Below are positions 13,580-22,937 of a DNA stretch of 32,205 nt, in pieces. Both the position numbers and the translations under genes were made by a program. Below the pieces are notes generated by a model. That model worked only from the letters and a program-made list of their open reading frames with translations. It made no database searches and was not told where the DNA came from. The stretch's first letter is position 1. Each line of letters begins with the position of its first letter. The stretch is from a virus. Where the stretch lies: positions 1 to 32,205 of IMG/VR virus record IMGVR_UViG_3300043398_000372. One strand, given 5' to 3'.

Positions 13580-15931
13580 TTAACGGATAAGACGCGGAAT
13601 GTTGGCGCCGTACGGCGACGGGGGCTTCTCTCCGGTCCCGTACTCTTGTGGCGCCTCTGTTTTCGTTACACCGGGAAGGGGGCTCGGCCGGGTAAGTCGA
13701 AGGGCTTTGGTGAGTTCATCTGGGAAATCTCGCCAGACCTGCAGCGTTCGCCCGGCAAACATGGCCCGGCGGGGCATGGTCTCGTCTTTGGTCGCTTCCA
13801 CCAAAAATTTAACCGCCTTTTCCTTTTCGACCTCATCAGTACCGACAAGGGCCCGGGCCAGGTGCTCCAACGGAACGGCCCACTCCTCTACGGGTTCTTG
13901 TGGCGCCAGAACCTGGCCATTCGGGGTACGAACCGACTGCGGGGGACCCCACGGATTGTCAAGCAGATGACCCGGCCTCTGATAGCCAGAGCGACTGTTG
14001 AACTCGGGCTCTTTCTTGTTCACGTGGATAAACGACTTCTCGTATTGTTTTTGCTGTATGGCGCTACCAGGCCATGACAAACCGATAACTTCCGTAAACG
14101 GAGTTACCTTTGAAACACCCTGTTGACCCCGTCTGAACTCACCCTTGGCCGCTTCCACGGAAGTAACGACTTGTTTCGGTTTATCCAGAGCCAGTCTGCC
14201 CTCAATAACAGCGGATTCGCTAAGGAGGCCCTTCCAAGCGGAGCCGGCGATGGCTTGTTCTTCTGGAGTGGGATCTTCTAGGTAGTTACTGTACTGTGTA
14301 CTAAACGTCTCACTAGCGTTACGCTTTACCGCGGATAGAACGTTTATGGCGCCGGCCTTATCCAGGAGATTAAGCCACGTGGGAGTCGGAGTATTAGGAT
14401 CAAGAAACGTGGTTTTCTCGTTATCCGTAAGCGCAGCGCCTAAATTAGCTGAGATTTTTATGGCGTTTGCGAGACGCGACCGGCCAACGTCCACCATTGC
14501 GGCGTTTTCGTCGTAGAAGCGTTTAGCTCCCTCGGCCGTAGAAAGCAGGCCGCCCTTTTCTTTATAAAGGTTTTGTAGATCCGTTGCCGCTTGAATCACC
14601 TCGGCTTGTTGTCCCGCCGCAACCGAAACCTTGTCTTTAATAGAATCCGTCACCCAGGGCCTAAACTTGCCTACGAGCTTACCGGACCCGTCCAGCGAAA
14701 AGATCCCCGGAGGCGCCGCTTGGGCCGCGGCCAGCTGGGCTCGGGCCGCCTCGTCCTGGCGTGCCCGCTCAACGTCTCGAGCCATGGTTAGCTCTTGTTT
14801 ACGTAGAGCCACTAACGCCATCTGGTGCTGATGAGTATTAAGATCCCTAATTGAAGACTGGTATCTGTCGTGCCAAGACAGACTTAGTTCCGACATCGCC
14901 TTAGCGTACTCTCCCTTAAGGCCCGCTATTACTTCGGCACCTTGCGCCAGGGCCAGTTGAGAGTTCCATTTAGCAGCCTGAACTTCCATTTCCGTAGTGG
15001 CCTGCGCCATTGTTAAAAGACGAAGCCGCTCTCTAGCGTCCGATTCATCGTGCGCATCCTGTCGCGCCATGTCCCACAGGGTCTTCTCGCTGTCGAGTAG
15101 CCGCTCACCCCGCTGGATCTTTTCCATCTGGTTATTAACATAGCGATCGGTCCAATTGTTGATCATTCCCACAACATCGGGGGCCCGGACGCCCAGCGCT
15201 CCCAGGAAATACTGGGAGAACACCGCTAGGCTCAGCCCCGCCGCTTCTACCGGCGTAAAGTTCAATGTGGGGTCAACGGTGGCCGCCCTAACCGCGGCGA
15301 CACTCTGCTCGAACCGTCCGCGGGCCCCCTGAACGAGTGCCTGGGCCTTTTCATCGGCCGCCCTATTCTCTTCAATAAACCGGGCCTCGAGGCGCGCTCG
15401 TGCGTCCAACAGTGCCGACTGATTTTGTTTGGCCAGCGCATCTATTTCAGCGGTTCGTTTAACCGCTTCTGCTTTATCAAGGGTAGCAGCGCCTAGTCTT
15501 GCTTGATCCGCGGCCAGTGCCCCGGCAATTCGGTTTTCAATAACCGCCTCTGCCGGTCGTCGTCTACCCTGCTCTGCTCTGAAAAGCTGCTCCGCTACCG
15601 CAGGGTCGTATCCGCTGGTCGAAACTGACAGGCGTTCCCCTGGAGCAATAGAAAGAGGGGACGGCCCGGAGGGCGCCATGGGGGAGACGGCAGGAGGAGA
15701 GGGAAGGGAGGGGAGGGGAGCCGTAGACGGTGCGCCAGGAGCGACAGGAGCGACAGGAGCGACAGGAGTAGAAACAGGAAGAGGGGCGGATCGGGGCGGA
15801 TAGGGCTGTGGCACAACCGAAAGGAGGGGAACTGGACCGGGAGCGGGGCCCGCCGGGGCCAGAGTACCCACAGGGTCTTGGCCGGTCTCGTCGACGGGAA
15901 GGCCCGTTATGGGGTCGATGTACACCGGCAC
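13580..15931 (-). CDS. large internal virion/ejection protein candidate, 783 aa
   Basis: I place the start at the GTG at 15931, two bases beyond the preceding stop and seven bases after AAGGGG; the frame stays open further upstream but only inside the 94-residue gene at 15933-16217. The N terminus (VPVYIDPITGLP) leads into a proline/alanine-rich linker of about 90 residues that includes a short 9-bp tandem DNA repeat. It is followed by extensive helical, heptad-rich sequence (AEAVKRTAEIDALAKQNQSA; DARERLRLLTMAQATTEMEV; ELTMARDVERARQDEAARAQ). Length, helicity and gene order fit a T7 gp15/gp16-like or P22 gp20-like ejection protein. No enzymatic domain is evident. It is followed four bases later by the 710-residue candidate. 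Confidence 0.75.
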   Translation of the reverse strand: MPVYIDPITGLPVDETGQDPVGTLAPAGPAPGPVPLLSVVPQPYPPRSAPLPVSTPVAPVAPVAPGAPSTAPLPSLPSPPAVSPMAPSGPSPLSIAPGERLSVSTSGYDPAVAEQLFRAEQGRRRPAEAVIENRIAGALAADQARLGAATLDKAEAVKRTAEIDALAKQNQSALLDARARLEARFIEENRAADEKAQALVQGARGRFEQSVAAVRAATVDPTLNFTPVEAAGLSLAVFSQYFLGALGVRAPDVVGMINNWTDRYVNNQMEKIQRGERLLDSEKTLWDMARQDAHDESDARERLRLLTMAQATTEMEVQAAKWNSQLALAQGAEVIAGLKGEYAKAMSELSLSWHDRYQSSIRDLNTHQHQMALVALRKQELTMARDVERARQDEAARAQLAAAQAAPPGIFSLDGSGKLVGKFRPWVTDSIKDKVSVAAGQQAEVIQAATDLQNLYKEKGGLLSTAEGAKRFYDENAAMVDVGRSRLANAIKISANLGAALTDNEKTTFLDPNTPTPTWLNLLDKAGAINVLSAVKRNASETFSTQYSNYLEDPTPEEQAIAGSAWKGLLSESAVIEGRLALDKPKQVVTSVEAAKGEFRRGQQGVSKVTPFTEVIGLSWPGSAIQQKQYEKSFIHVNKKEPEFNSRSGYQRPGHLLDNPWGPPQSVRTPNGQVLAPQEPVEEWAVPLEHLARALVGTDEVEKEKAVKFLVEATKDETMPRRAMFAGRTLQVWRDFPDELTKALRLTRPSPLPGVTKTEAPQEYGTGEKPPSPYGANIPRLIR
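15741..15767. repeat. 9-bp tandem repeat in proline-rich linker
   Basis: GCGACAGGA occurs three times in a row, encoding Pro-Val-Ala repeats in the linker near the start of the 783-residue protein. Similar GGAGCAGGA-type runs encode the proline-rich linkers of the scaffold gene (about 25497-25545) and the end of the 301-residue virion gene (about 16595-16612). Slippage-driven length change of the linker is likely. Confidence 0.8.
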
Positions 15932-15932
15932 T

Positions 15933-16217
15933 CTAGTACCCCTTGTACAGCTGGGCCACCGCAGGTGAAGGAGCGGTAGAGCTTGTGCGCGCAGGGTTCT
16001 GGAATTGCCTGCTCTGGTTGCCCCCGGTACCAGCGTAGTCGGCCATGTATTTATTAAGAGGGTGAGGAGTCCACGGGGTCCATGCGCTAGGGGCCTGGGC
16101 CCCTTGCGGGGGAGGGGGTCCAAGCGGGCCGGGGTTACCGGGGTTTTGGTACGGACCCCGGGCGTTCCGCTGCATGCGGAACGCTTGCATTAACCAATTT
16201 AGGAGCTCTGGGCTCAT
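15933..16217 (-). CDS. small proline/asparagine-rich virion-cluster protein, 94 aa
   Basis: This gene has no recognised family. It begins with a short helix (SPELLNWLMQAFRMQRNARG) and then becomes disordered, rich in Pro, Gly, Asn and Gln (NPGNPGPLGPPPPQGAQAP). It starts in a TAATG overlap with the stop of the membrane protein at 16217-16480 and ends two bases before the GTG of the large internal protein, so its translation is tightly coupled to both. I treat it as real because of these junctions. It may be a minor internal virion protein or a chaperone for the ejection proteins. Confidence 0.68.
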   Translation of the reverse strand: MSPELLNWLMQAFRMQRNARGPYQNPGNPGPLGPPPPQGAQAPSAWTPWTPHPLNKYMADYAGTGGNQSRQFQNPARTSSTAPSPAVAQLYKGY

Positions 16218-16480
16218 TAGGATCCTCGCAAAAAAGCCACGGTATCCAACACGCGCCGCAGCTTAATGGCCAACCACGTACCCACGCCGTTACCGGCTAT
16301 CTCGGGAATTAGCAGCCACGGGTCCGCTACGTACACAATCGTTGAAAACCCAACAAAACCAGCGCCGATCATCGACGCCATTACCGACTGCGTTACATTG
16401 TCTTTCTCTAGGGCCGTTATTGTCCAGACCCATATAATGTCCAGAGCAACGGTAACTAAAAAGACGAGTAACCACAACAC
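16217..16480 (-). CDS. small polytopic membrane protein, 87 aa
   Basis: Two or three transmembrane helices are visible: MLWLLVFLVTVALDIIWVW (1-19), MIGAGFVGFSTIVYVA (about 37-52) and LLIPEIAGNGVGTWLAIKL (about 56-74), followed by a basic end. Small membrane proteins with a DIIWV first helix and a NGVGTWLA-type third helix recur in tailed phages. A holin function is possible, but the gene sits inside the ejection-protein cluster, not the lysis cassette; a role in virion assembly or the injection apparatus cannot be excluded. It ends in the TAATG overlap with the next gene. Confidence 0.75.
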   Translation of the reverse strand: MLWLLVFLVTVALDIIWVWTITALEKDNVTQSVMASMIGAGFVGFSTIVYVADPWLLIPEIAGNGVGTWLAIKLRRVLDTVAFLRGS

Positions 16481-16488
16481 TAATCCGC

Positions 16489-17394
16489 TTAATAACCCCA
16501 GTTGGGGCCGGGGCCGGGCATGTAATTGGGCTGTGCAGCGTTGACGTAGTAACCAGGGGAAGCCGGCATTGGCGGGACATAGCTGGGCAGAACCGGAGCA
16601 GGAGCAGGCGTTTCCGGAGCCGGCCGACCCGCCGCGCTACGGTTTATCACCTCACCCAAAGCGCCCATTCCGCCGGCCAACATAGCAGAACCAAGACCGG
16701 GCTGTTGCTGCTCGCTCATTGCCAGCTGTAGTGCCTGCAGCCGGGCCCGATCATTTAGCCCCATCATCTGCAACTGAGCATCAAGCCTGGCCAAAGCGAA
16801 CTGATTAGCGGCCGCGGCATTGAACCGGCCCATGGCCTCGTCGGCCCCTCGGGCCCCGCCAATAACCCCGCCCAGCTGGCCCAGGGCCCCTAGCTGCTCC
16901 TGCGCCCGCATCATTCCGGTATCACGGGCCCCTTGTGCCTGGATAGCGGCCATCTGATTAGCCGCATTTCGATAGGCGGCTCCTGCACCGATCCCCGACC
17001 CGGCTGCCCCCGCGGCCATAGAAGCCTGGGCCCCCGTGGAACGGTCAATTGCCTCTCGCATTTGCTGCGCGGCGAGGGAGGGACCCTGCCCACGCGACAA
17101 CGCCTCGAGCTGAGCGATCAACGCCGCCTGGTTCGATCGGAAATCGGAGTACTGACCCCGCTCGGCTTCCCCCAACGCCTGATCAAAGCCCCCGCGCTGG
17201 CGCCACTCCTCCTCCATCCGCTCCAGCTGATCGGCGTAGCTGTCTCCTCCGCCAAAGGCCCCGGTAAAGAAACCAGTGAGCCCCCCAAGACCCGCGCCAA
17301 TTACCGTACCCCACGGACCAAAAGCACTACCAGCGGCGGCGCCGGTAGCGGCCCCGCCCAAAGCCCCTTGGGCCCCCTGTGAATAATCCGCCAT
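16489..17394 (-). CDS. internal virion protein candidate (gp14-like), 301 aa
   Basis: This Ala/Gly/Gln-rich helical protein opens with a glycine-zipper segment (GALGGAATGAAAGSAFGPWG followed by TVIGAGLGGLTGFFTGAFGGG, residues about 10-50) that could cross or disturb a membrane. A charged helical region follows (ADQLERMEEEWRQRGGFDQA), then long Ala/Gln-rich helices and a proline/tyrosine-rich tail. The composition, size and place ahead of two much larger helical virion proteins fit the smallest member of a podovirus ejection set. AAGGAAA precedes the ATG. No enzyme motif was seen. Confidence 0.75.
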   Translation of the reverse strand: MADYSQGAQGALGGAATGAAAGSAFGPWGTVIGAGLGGLTGFFTGAFGGGDSYADQLERMEEEWRQRGGFDQALGEAERGQYSDFRSNQAALIAQLEALSRGQGPSLAAQQMREAIDRSTGAQASMAAGAAGSGIGAGAAYRNAANQMAAIQAQGARDTGMMRAQEQLGALGQLGGVIGGARGADEAMGRFNAAAANQFALARLDAQLQMMGLNDRARLQALQLAMSEQQQPGLGSAMLAGGMGALGEVINRSAAGRPAPETPAPAPVLPSYVPPMPASPGYYVNAAQPNYMPGPGPNWGY

Positions 17395-17404
17395 GGTGGT
17401 TTCC

Positions 17405-20400
17405 TTATCTAGCGCAGGTTACAACGGGAAAAGTGCGAATCGGTACCCGGGATAATCCGGTCCTGGCGCCGATCTCAAACGACGCCTCGTGTGGCTCAAA
17501 AGTATCAGTGTGTGACCCGCCGTCGCTGAACCGGACCCGCACGGTGCTCATGGGCCTACGACGTAGGGCCTTGTCGAATCTGTACGGCCCCGGCTGACCA
17601 ACAGAATTAAATGTCTGGACTAGCGCCGTTACTTCGGAGACCGGAGAGAGCGCCAGATCATGAGAGGCGTCCCACTCAATGTACTCTTCCCACATCCTGG
17701 AGCCGTCGTAGTAGACCCACACACGGAGTTTATGTGGACCCTTGGCGATACCCGTGAGCCCAATGCGGTGAACGACGTTATTGCCGCTGGCCAACTCGCC
17801 GGGACGAATTTCCCACGTGGTGAAGGTCAAAGCGAAATGCGCGCCCCCGTCGTCGGTGGCCGTAGAGTCTTCGATGAGTACATCGCCGTTGGGGCCAACC
17901 AAAACGGCGCCATCGTTAACCCGAGCAACCCCCGCGGCGGGAAGCCCGGTCCACACGGCCCAGCGCCCGTGCCACCCCGCCTCCTGTGTGGCGGTAAAAT
18001 CCCAGAGCAGCGCTCTACCCTCAGCAGTGTACCAGCGATACTCTCGTTTGGTGGGAATGGCAATAACGCCCGTGGGCCGCAGTGTAGACGCCAGAGGCTC
18101 CACCGGAGCACCGATATCAACGATCTGAAGCCCCGTGGTGAGGAGGCGGGGGCCGCCGCGTGCCCAGAAAATAACCCCGGGGTCTCCGGTAATCGTCACG
18201 TCGTAAAGAGCCCCGTCGTTTACGGGAATCGGGGTCGGCAAAGAAAAACTGCCGTTACCCAAATTGTCCGGGCCCGGACCGCCGACGAGGAAGATGCGAT
18301 CGCCTTGTAGAATCACCAACGCGTCATTGAGGTGCGCTAGCGACACGATCTTGCCGTTAGCAGCGTCAACAATGTACGTTCCCACCAGATCGTTCCAACC
18401 CACCCCTTCGCCGTATTCCTTCAGCTTAGTGAACGCCACGATTCCGTGGGGAATGGCGCCGCCAAACAGCCACAAGCGACTACCACTAACGATGATTCCT
18501 TCGCATCCCGGAGGAGCGATCTCTTCGAGCTCCGCGGGGGCCCCGATGGCCGGGTTATGGGGGTCGATGGGTCGGCCCACTAACTCCACGTCCGCGTAGA
18601 TGTCCACAAAGGAAATGCCGCGAGAACTAAACGTGTTGCCTTGGACTCTGCCCACTAGGCGGAACGTGGTACCGGCCGTTTCTCCGTCATTACGATAGAT
18701 CTCAAAGAACACCTCTTCAAGGGGCTTAGTCGTAAACGGCATGGCCGTAAAGTACACGGTCAACGTATCGTCACCGGCCTCGACGATGTGGGGCCCAGAT
18801 GTCGCGGCGGGAGAGCGAAACAGTTCCCCGCTGGCGTTTCTCCAACACGCGTACACCCGATAATAATAATTATTGGCCGGGACCATCCCGCCCTCGGCCG
18901 TGTTTGACGAAATTGCCGAATACACCCCAGGAAACTGCGTCCACCCCGCTTCGACAAACGAGTGCCCATCGTAGGTCTGAACTATGGCGCCGGCCGTATA
19001 CAGCGCGTTCCCCATCCGGGCCCAACGGAGCTCCGGTAAGAAATCTACATCAACCAGACTAACTTGCGCGGCGTTATCGGGGGCGGTTTGTTCGTCCGCG
19101 TGCTGAAGAACACAGTACCACTTTGACGTGGTGGGAGAGTTAGCCGCTCCGTAGTTACTATAAAGAGGGTCGGGCAATACTGAGTTGATGTGCGATCCCG
19201 TCGCGGCAAAAGCCTCACCCGGCGCCAGGTACCCGGCCATGACCGACTGCCCTGCCCCGCCCACTAGATGGTATGTGTCCTGAACATCGGGGCCTGAAGG
19301 TTCAGAGACCAGCCAACAGAACGTTTCCTCTCCAACTCGCCACGCACGTGTACGAATGTCCGCGTCGTAATACACCCGCTTGTCGTTGTCATCGACAAAG
19401 CCGTTTTGATATTTCCCGACGGTAACGTGGTGGTCCACGCCCTCGTCCGCCACGATAGACGCGTAGGCAACAAACACCGGGTCCTGTCCATTGGTGATGT
19501 CCACCCAGCGAGAAGCGATCGTGCAACGCACGCAGGTCTCGGGGTCCAGCTCGTCTCTGTCCATGAACGCAGAACCGTCCGCGGTGAGGGCTTCAACGCT
19601 AGTAGTGGCCGCTTCCGCGTACACCACGCCGATAATCCCGGAAGGATCCACCGTTACGCCAAAGGCCCCGGACGGCGTACCACCCAGTTGCAGCGAATCG
19701 CCGGGGGTCATGAACGCGCCGTAGGTACTGCTACCGACGTAGTAAGCCGCCTTTATGGCGGCGCCATCTCGCCATGCCAACAAGTAAAAAGACGCGTTTA
19801 TATAGGCTATGTCAAAATCCCCATCACATACCCCGACAAGTGAGGTCAGCACCCAATCGTGTGGCGTGGCTTCGTATGCGGAGGTTTTGACCAGGTTCCC
19901 GAGACCGTCCAGGAAGAAGACGACGAATCGGTTATCCGAGTAAATAGCGCGACAAGCGGTTACATTGCTTTCGTCGCTGTCAATGTTCCCTCGGTAAACA
20001 ATGGCGCCGGTCTCCCTGGAAATAACCGTGGCCTGCACTCCCCCGTTAAAAGGAGACACGAACAGGCGGTATTTCTTTCCCAGGGCACTGTCACTGGACG
20101 AGGGGCCGTCTTCGTCGAATAAGGGCGTTACTCTCGCCGTGGGCGAATAGGCCGGAATGCCGCCGGGATACGGGCGGAGGTCACTGAGGTCACGACGCCA
20201 AAACGGGCTTTCGCCGAACCAGCGGGACGTCTGAGCGTTGACGGGATTAACCAGGAGACGGTCACCGGTCCACGCCACCGTCTGGTCACCCAGTACCATG
20301 ACGCCTTTACCCTGATACGCTGTCGGATATCGTTCGTCCGACTTGAGCATGCCCCAGCCATAGGCCCAGTTGTCGTATCCGCGTACGAATTTGGGGTCCA

Positions 20401-20623
20401 GCTGAGCAGCGCCCCCGTCGCGTAGTCGCTTTCTTACGTGCCCGTTTCGGCGGGCAAAGACCCGCTCGTCCCTCCACGCCGCGTTCTCTAACTGTGTCAA
20501 CGCCGTAAGTGACTTAGTCTTCGGCGATACCCTAAGGTCAACACCAGAGGCGCCAAGGGGCACACCGAGAGGGGCAATTACCTGCCCGTCGGCCTCTTGC
20601 GTGCTGTGTTTGGGAGCGCTCAT
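17405..20623 (-). CDS. large tail protein, nozzle/hub candidate, 1072 aa
   Basis: This is a beta-rich structural protein with many repeated strand-turn segments (VMVLGDQTVAWTGDRLLV, YRLFVSPFNGG, YNASFYLLAWRDG-like, GSRLWLFGGAIPHGIVAF, DALVILQGDRIFLVGG), typical of beta-propeller tail proteins. FVRGYDNWAYGWGM and the FEIYRNDG-type segment in the middle suggest fibronectin-like parts. Gene order (after adaptor and knob genes, before the ejection proteins) and size suggest the tail nozzle or hub, comparable in position to T7 gp12 or P22 gp10, but I see no specific sequence match. The start has only a weak ribosome-binding site and lies six bases after the upstream stop, consistent with coupled translation. 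Confidence 0.75.
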   Translation of the reverse strand: MSAPKHSTQEADGQVIAPLGVPLGASGVDLRVSPKTKSLTALTQLENAAWRDERVFARRNGHVRKRLRDGGAAQLDPKFVRGYDNWAYGWGMLKSDERYPTAYQGKGVMVLGDQTVAWTGDRLLVNPVNAQTSRWFGESPFWRRDLSDLRPYPGGIPAYSPTARVTPLFDEDGPSSSDSALGKKYRLFVSPFNGGVQATVISRETGAIVYRGNIDSDESNVTACRAIYSDNRFVVFFLDGLGNLVKTSAYEATPHDWVLTSLVGVCDGDFDIAYINASFYLLAWRDGAAIKAAYYVGSSTYGAFMTPGDSLQLGGTPSGAFGVTVDPSGIIGVVYAEAATTSVEALTADGSAFMDRDELDPETCVRCTIASRWVDITNGQDPVFVAYASIVADEGVDHHVTVGKYQNGFVDDNDKRVYYDADIRTRAWRVGEETFCWLVSEPSGPDVQDTYHLVGGAGQSVMAGYLAPGEAFAATGSHINSVLPDPLYSNYGAANSPTTSKWYCVLQHADEQTAPDNAAQVSLVDVDFLPELRWARMGNALYTAGAIVQTYDGHSFVEAGWTQFPGVYSAISSNTAEGGMVPANNYYYRVYACWRNASGELFRSPAATSGPHIVEAGDDTLTVYFTAMPFTTKPLEEVFFEIYRNDGETAGTTFRLVGRVQGNTFSSRGISFVDIYADVELVGRPIDPHNPAIGAPAELEEIAPPGCEGIIVSGSRLWLFGGAIPHGIVAFTKLKEYGEGVGWNDLVGTYIVDAANGKIVSLAHLNDALVILQGDRIFLVGGPGPDNLGNGSFSLPTPIPVNDGALYDVTITGDPGVIFWARGGPRLLTTGLQIVDIGAPVEPLASTLRPTGVIAIPTKREYRWYTAEGRALLWDFTATQEAGWHGRWAVWTGLPAAGVARVNDGAVLVGPNGDVLIEDSTATDDGGAHFALTFTTWEIRPGELASGNNVVHRIGLTGIAKGPHKLRVWVYYDGSRMWEEYIEWDASHDLALSPVSEVTALVQTFNSVGQPGPYRFDKALRRRPMSTVRVRFSDGGSHTDTFEPHEASFEIGARTGLSRVPIRTFPVVTCAR

Positions 20624-20629
20624 GCCCGA

Positions 20630-21835
20630 TTACGGCCTGTCGTGGAGAATGGACACGGGGCCAACTATGAACCCCTGCGCCGCGGGGGCGGTAAAGCTGA
20701 CGCTTAGAGCGTGGCCGGTTAGAAACGTAAAGTTTGTAATATCGAACGTATATAGTGTCGGGGTGGCGGTAATTCCTTGTGTAGCCGAGTACAACGACGA
20801 ATACCCCGAAGCATTAACGTATCCAATGTTGACCGTACAGGTGTCCGTACCGCCGACGCACGACAACACCGCCTTTGCGGTGAGTACTCGTTCGCCTACC
20901 AGGACGGGCAAGGGAACTCTGATCACACGCGTGGCGTCTAGGAGCACACCGCCGGGCGTGTTACTGCCAATGCTAGCAGTATCGATATCAGCCTTCATCC
21001 CTATGTTTGGAAGGACAACGGTCTCATAGACCTTCTCGCGATGAACGTCGGAAGCCCCCTCGAGAATAACGCTGGAGTCGTCCAGGGTTATGGCGCCGTC
21101 TTCGATGCTAAGAGTGCTGAACCCTCCGGATGACGTTAGAACCCCGGTATCGAACGGTAGAACTACGTTCACTGCCGTGAGCGTATTATTAAAGGTGTTA
21201 GTGCCGGTCCACGTCTGATTAGACGACACGGTACTGCCAACAACACCAGATGGATACAGTCGACCGGCGGAATCCCAAATGGTCAAAGCGGTACCGCTGG
21301 CCGGAGGCTCGTTAATTGATAGGGTCGGGCCGGTGTCCACTGCGGCATCGCAGGCCAGGCGCACTAGGCCGGACGCGCCCCGCAGAACTACGTCATCAAC
21401 CTCAATATCAGCGTAGACTCCGGGCTCTTCCGTAAAGATATAGATTCCGTCGGTATCAACGTAGGTCACCGCGGCAGGATTGGGCGAGCCGTAATCCCCT
21501 CCGATACCGCCGAGGCTAGCGGCATCCAATTGGCCGTCGAGAGTGACCCTTACGGCACCGGCCGCTGTAACCAGATACCATTCGTTCTGCGAGTAGATAG
21601 CCGAGCCAGCGCCAAAGTCGTCGGGATCCGGCACGGGGTCCAGTACCAGGGCAGAGACCCCGACCGCTTGCCAACCGTTGAAGTCCAGATCGCCGTTAAT
21701 GTCGATCTCTGCCGCAACAACCTTGGCCTCGAGATCCGTCTCAATGATCTGAAGGTCCTCAGCGATCTTCGCCATTGCGTCCGATACGGAATCTGACTGT
21801 AGCGGAAGGTCAATATCTAGCGGTTGGCCGGGCAT
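20630..21835 (-). CDS. fibre-like virion protein, 401 aa
   Basis: The N-terminal 50 residues are helical and likely a trimeric coiled coil (SVSDAMAKIAEDLQIIETDL, then EAKVVAAEI). The rest is beta-rich with repetitive turns (DGIYIFTEEPGVYADIEVDD; SSNQTWTGTNTFNN; GFSTLSIEDGAITLDDSSVI). The TWTGTNTF motif is common in phage fibres and collar appendages. The C-terminal 100 residues (DTCTVNIGYVNASGYSSLYS...LYTFDITNFTF) form a plausible jelly-roll knob. AGGAATAA precedes the ATG. It is probably a head or neck fibre or a tail fibre; the position beside the adaptor favours a neck or tail-proximal site. Confidence 0.72.
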   Translation of the reverse strand: MPGQPLDIDLPLQSDSVSDAMAKIAEDLQIIETDLEAKVVAAEIDINGDLDFNGWQAVGVSALVLDPVPDPDDFGAGSAIYSQNEWYLVTAAGAVRVTLDGQLDAASLGGIGGDYGSPNPAAVTYVDTDGIYIFTEEPGVYADIEVDDVVLRGASGLVRLACDAAVDTGPTLSINEPPASGTALTIWDSAGRLYPSGVVGSTVSSNQTWTGTNTFNNTLTAVNVVLPFDTGVLTSSGGFSTLSIEDGAITLDDSSVILEGASDVHREKVYETVVLPNIGMKADIDTASIGSNTPGGVLLDATRVIRVPLPVLVGERVLTAKAVLSCVGGTDTCTVNIGYVNASGYSSLYSATQGITATPTLYTFDITNFTFLTGHALSVSFTAPAAQGFIVGPVSILHDRP

Positions 21836-21850
21836 TTTATTCCTGATTGT

Positions 21851-22162
21851 TTAGAATACATATAGCGTGGCGTTGCCCGCGCCGCTCGACTGAACCCACA
21901 GGCCGGCCTCTCCGGCCGGCGCAACAGCGTCGCGTACCACAATATGCGCGGATCGTTTAATGGTGAGGTATCCAACCGGCGTTCGCTGTAGACCATGCCG
22001 CACTGGTACCGGAGTATCGGCACCGGTAAACGTGAGCTCAACCACGCGCCCAAACAAAATGGGCTCGGCAACTACCGTTTGTAAGAGACCCCGAAGCTCC
22101 ATAACGACTCGATCAGTTACCGCGTCGGCAAGCCTTCGTAACGGGGGGAGGTTAACACTCAT
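21851..22162 (-). CDS. small virion protein, tail knob family-like, 103 aa
   Basis: I place the start at the ATG at 22162, which overlaps the adaptor stop as ATGA; the frame is open upstream but entirely inside the adaptor gene. The C-terminal half has a pattern I recognise from short podovirus structural proteins: HGLQRTPVGYLTIKRSA, then an exposed loop, then LWVQSSGAGNATLYVF. The N-terminal half is helical (LRRLADAVTDRVVMELRGLL). Probable tail or neck component. Confidence 0.75.
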   Translation of the reverse strand: MSVNLPPLRRLADAVTDRVVMELRGLLQTVVAEPILFGRVVELTFTGADTPVPVRHGLQRTPVGYLTIKRSAHIVVRDAVAPAGEAGLWVQSSGAGNATLYVF

Positions 22163-22902
22163 CGCCAATACCAGCCGGACCGATCCCAGACACTCAGAGA
22201 GAGGCCGGAATCTTGCCCGCGGGGCATCCACCCGCGCGTGCGCCAATCAACGTTACGCACGCGGAGCCCGTCCTGCGCGAGTCGACCCGACGCAGCAAAA
22301 GACAACTCCTCGTCCGTTTCTCTGATTAACTGATCGATTGAGGAAGATCGGCCGCCCCCACGAATTAGGGCCCTACGAGCCGCACCCAGCGCCAGCCTGT
22401 TGGCAGCCACGGCCGGGATGTGCAATACGTCAGTCTCCCCCGCCTCTATTTCCTCTGTAACGAGAACAGGGGGCTCGACAATATAACTCACTACGTAGGT
22501 ACCGCTACTGGGAGCGGGCTGCAACGTAACGGTGATTCCGCCCGTGGCGCCTGGGGCCGCTGTCCAATTCATTGCCGTACCCGTGTCAGAGGCGAGGGCC
22601 TGGTGGGCCCGACCCAGCGATGCCTGTGCCTGTCGTAGGACCCTCTTACTGGTCCCGACCGCCTCCGTCACCATGACAATGACCTCAGCGTCGTCGATAT
22701 CGTGAGACGGAAGGTCCATTGTCTCACTAACGACGGCGGGCTCCATTACTCCGTCGCGCAGTAACCTTGTGTAGAGCTGGCGGTACTCCGCATTGAGCCA
22801 ACGGAGCCAGTTATCATCGCCAATCCACCCTTGGACGGCGTCGTGATCGTCATGTACAAGGCTCTTTGCCTCGGCGATTAGATCTGTTACGAGAGTTAGC
22901 AT
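22159..22902 (-). CDS. head-tail adaptor protein, 247 aa
   Basis: This protein sits where podovirus adaptor genes (P22 gp4 or T7 gp11 equivalents) are expected, two genes after the major capsid protein. The N terminus is helical (LTLVTDLIAEAKSLVHDD, then WLRWLNAEYRQLYTRLLRDG), resembling the start of many adaptor proteins that dock on the portal ring. A beta-rich centre (GGITVTLQPAPSSGTYVVSYIVEPP) and a helical return (AVAANRLALGAARRALIRGG) follow, with a Trp/Arg-rich tail (VDWRTRGWMPRG) that may insert between portal subunits. GAGG lies before the ATG. The family-level call is inference from pattern and synteny. Confidence 0.75.
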   Translation of the reverse strand: MLTLVTDLIAEAKSLVHDDHDAVQGWIGDDNWLRWLNAEYRQLYTRLLRDGVMEPAVVSETMDLPSHDIDDAEVIVMVTEAVGTSKRVLRQAQASLGRAHQALASDTGTAMNWTAAPGATGGITVTLQPAPSSGTYVVSYIVEPPVLVTEEIEAGETDVLHIPAVAANRLALGAARRALIRGGGRSSSIDQLIRETDEELSFAASGRLAQDGLRVRNVDWRTRGWMPRGQDSGLSLSVWDRSGWYWR

Positions 22903-22937
22903 CTAAATAAACCTCGAAACACTAAGTTGGCCTCAAT

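Noticed and set aside
15932-16123. Longer N terminus for the 783-residue virion protein (847 aa frame)
   Set aside because: The extra part lies wholly within the 94-residue gene, is Arg/Pro/Leu-rich out-of-frame sequence, and the GTG at 15931 has AAGGGG at seven bases.
22163-22246. 131-residue version of the small knob-like protein
   Set aside because: The extension overlaps the adaptor gene, is Arg-rich shadow sequence, and the ATGA junction at 22162 is the better start.
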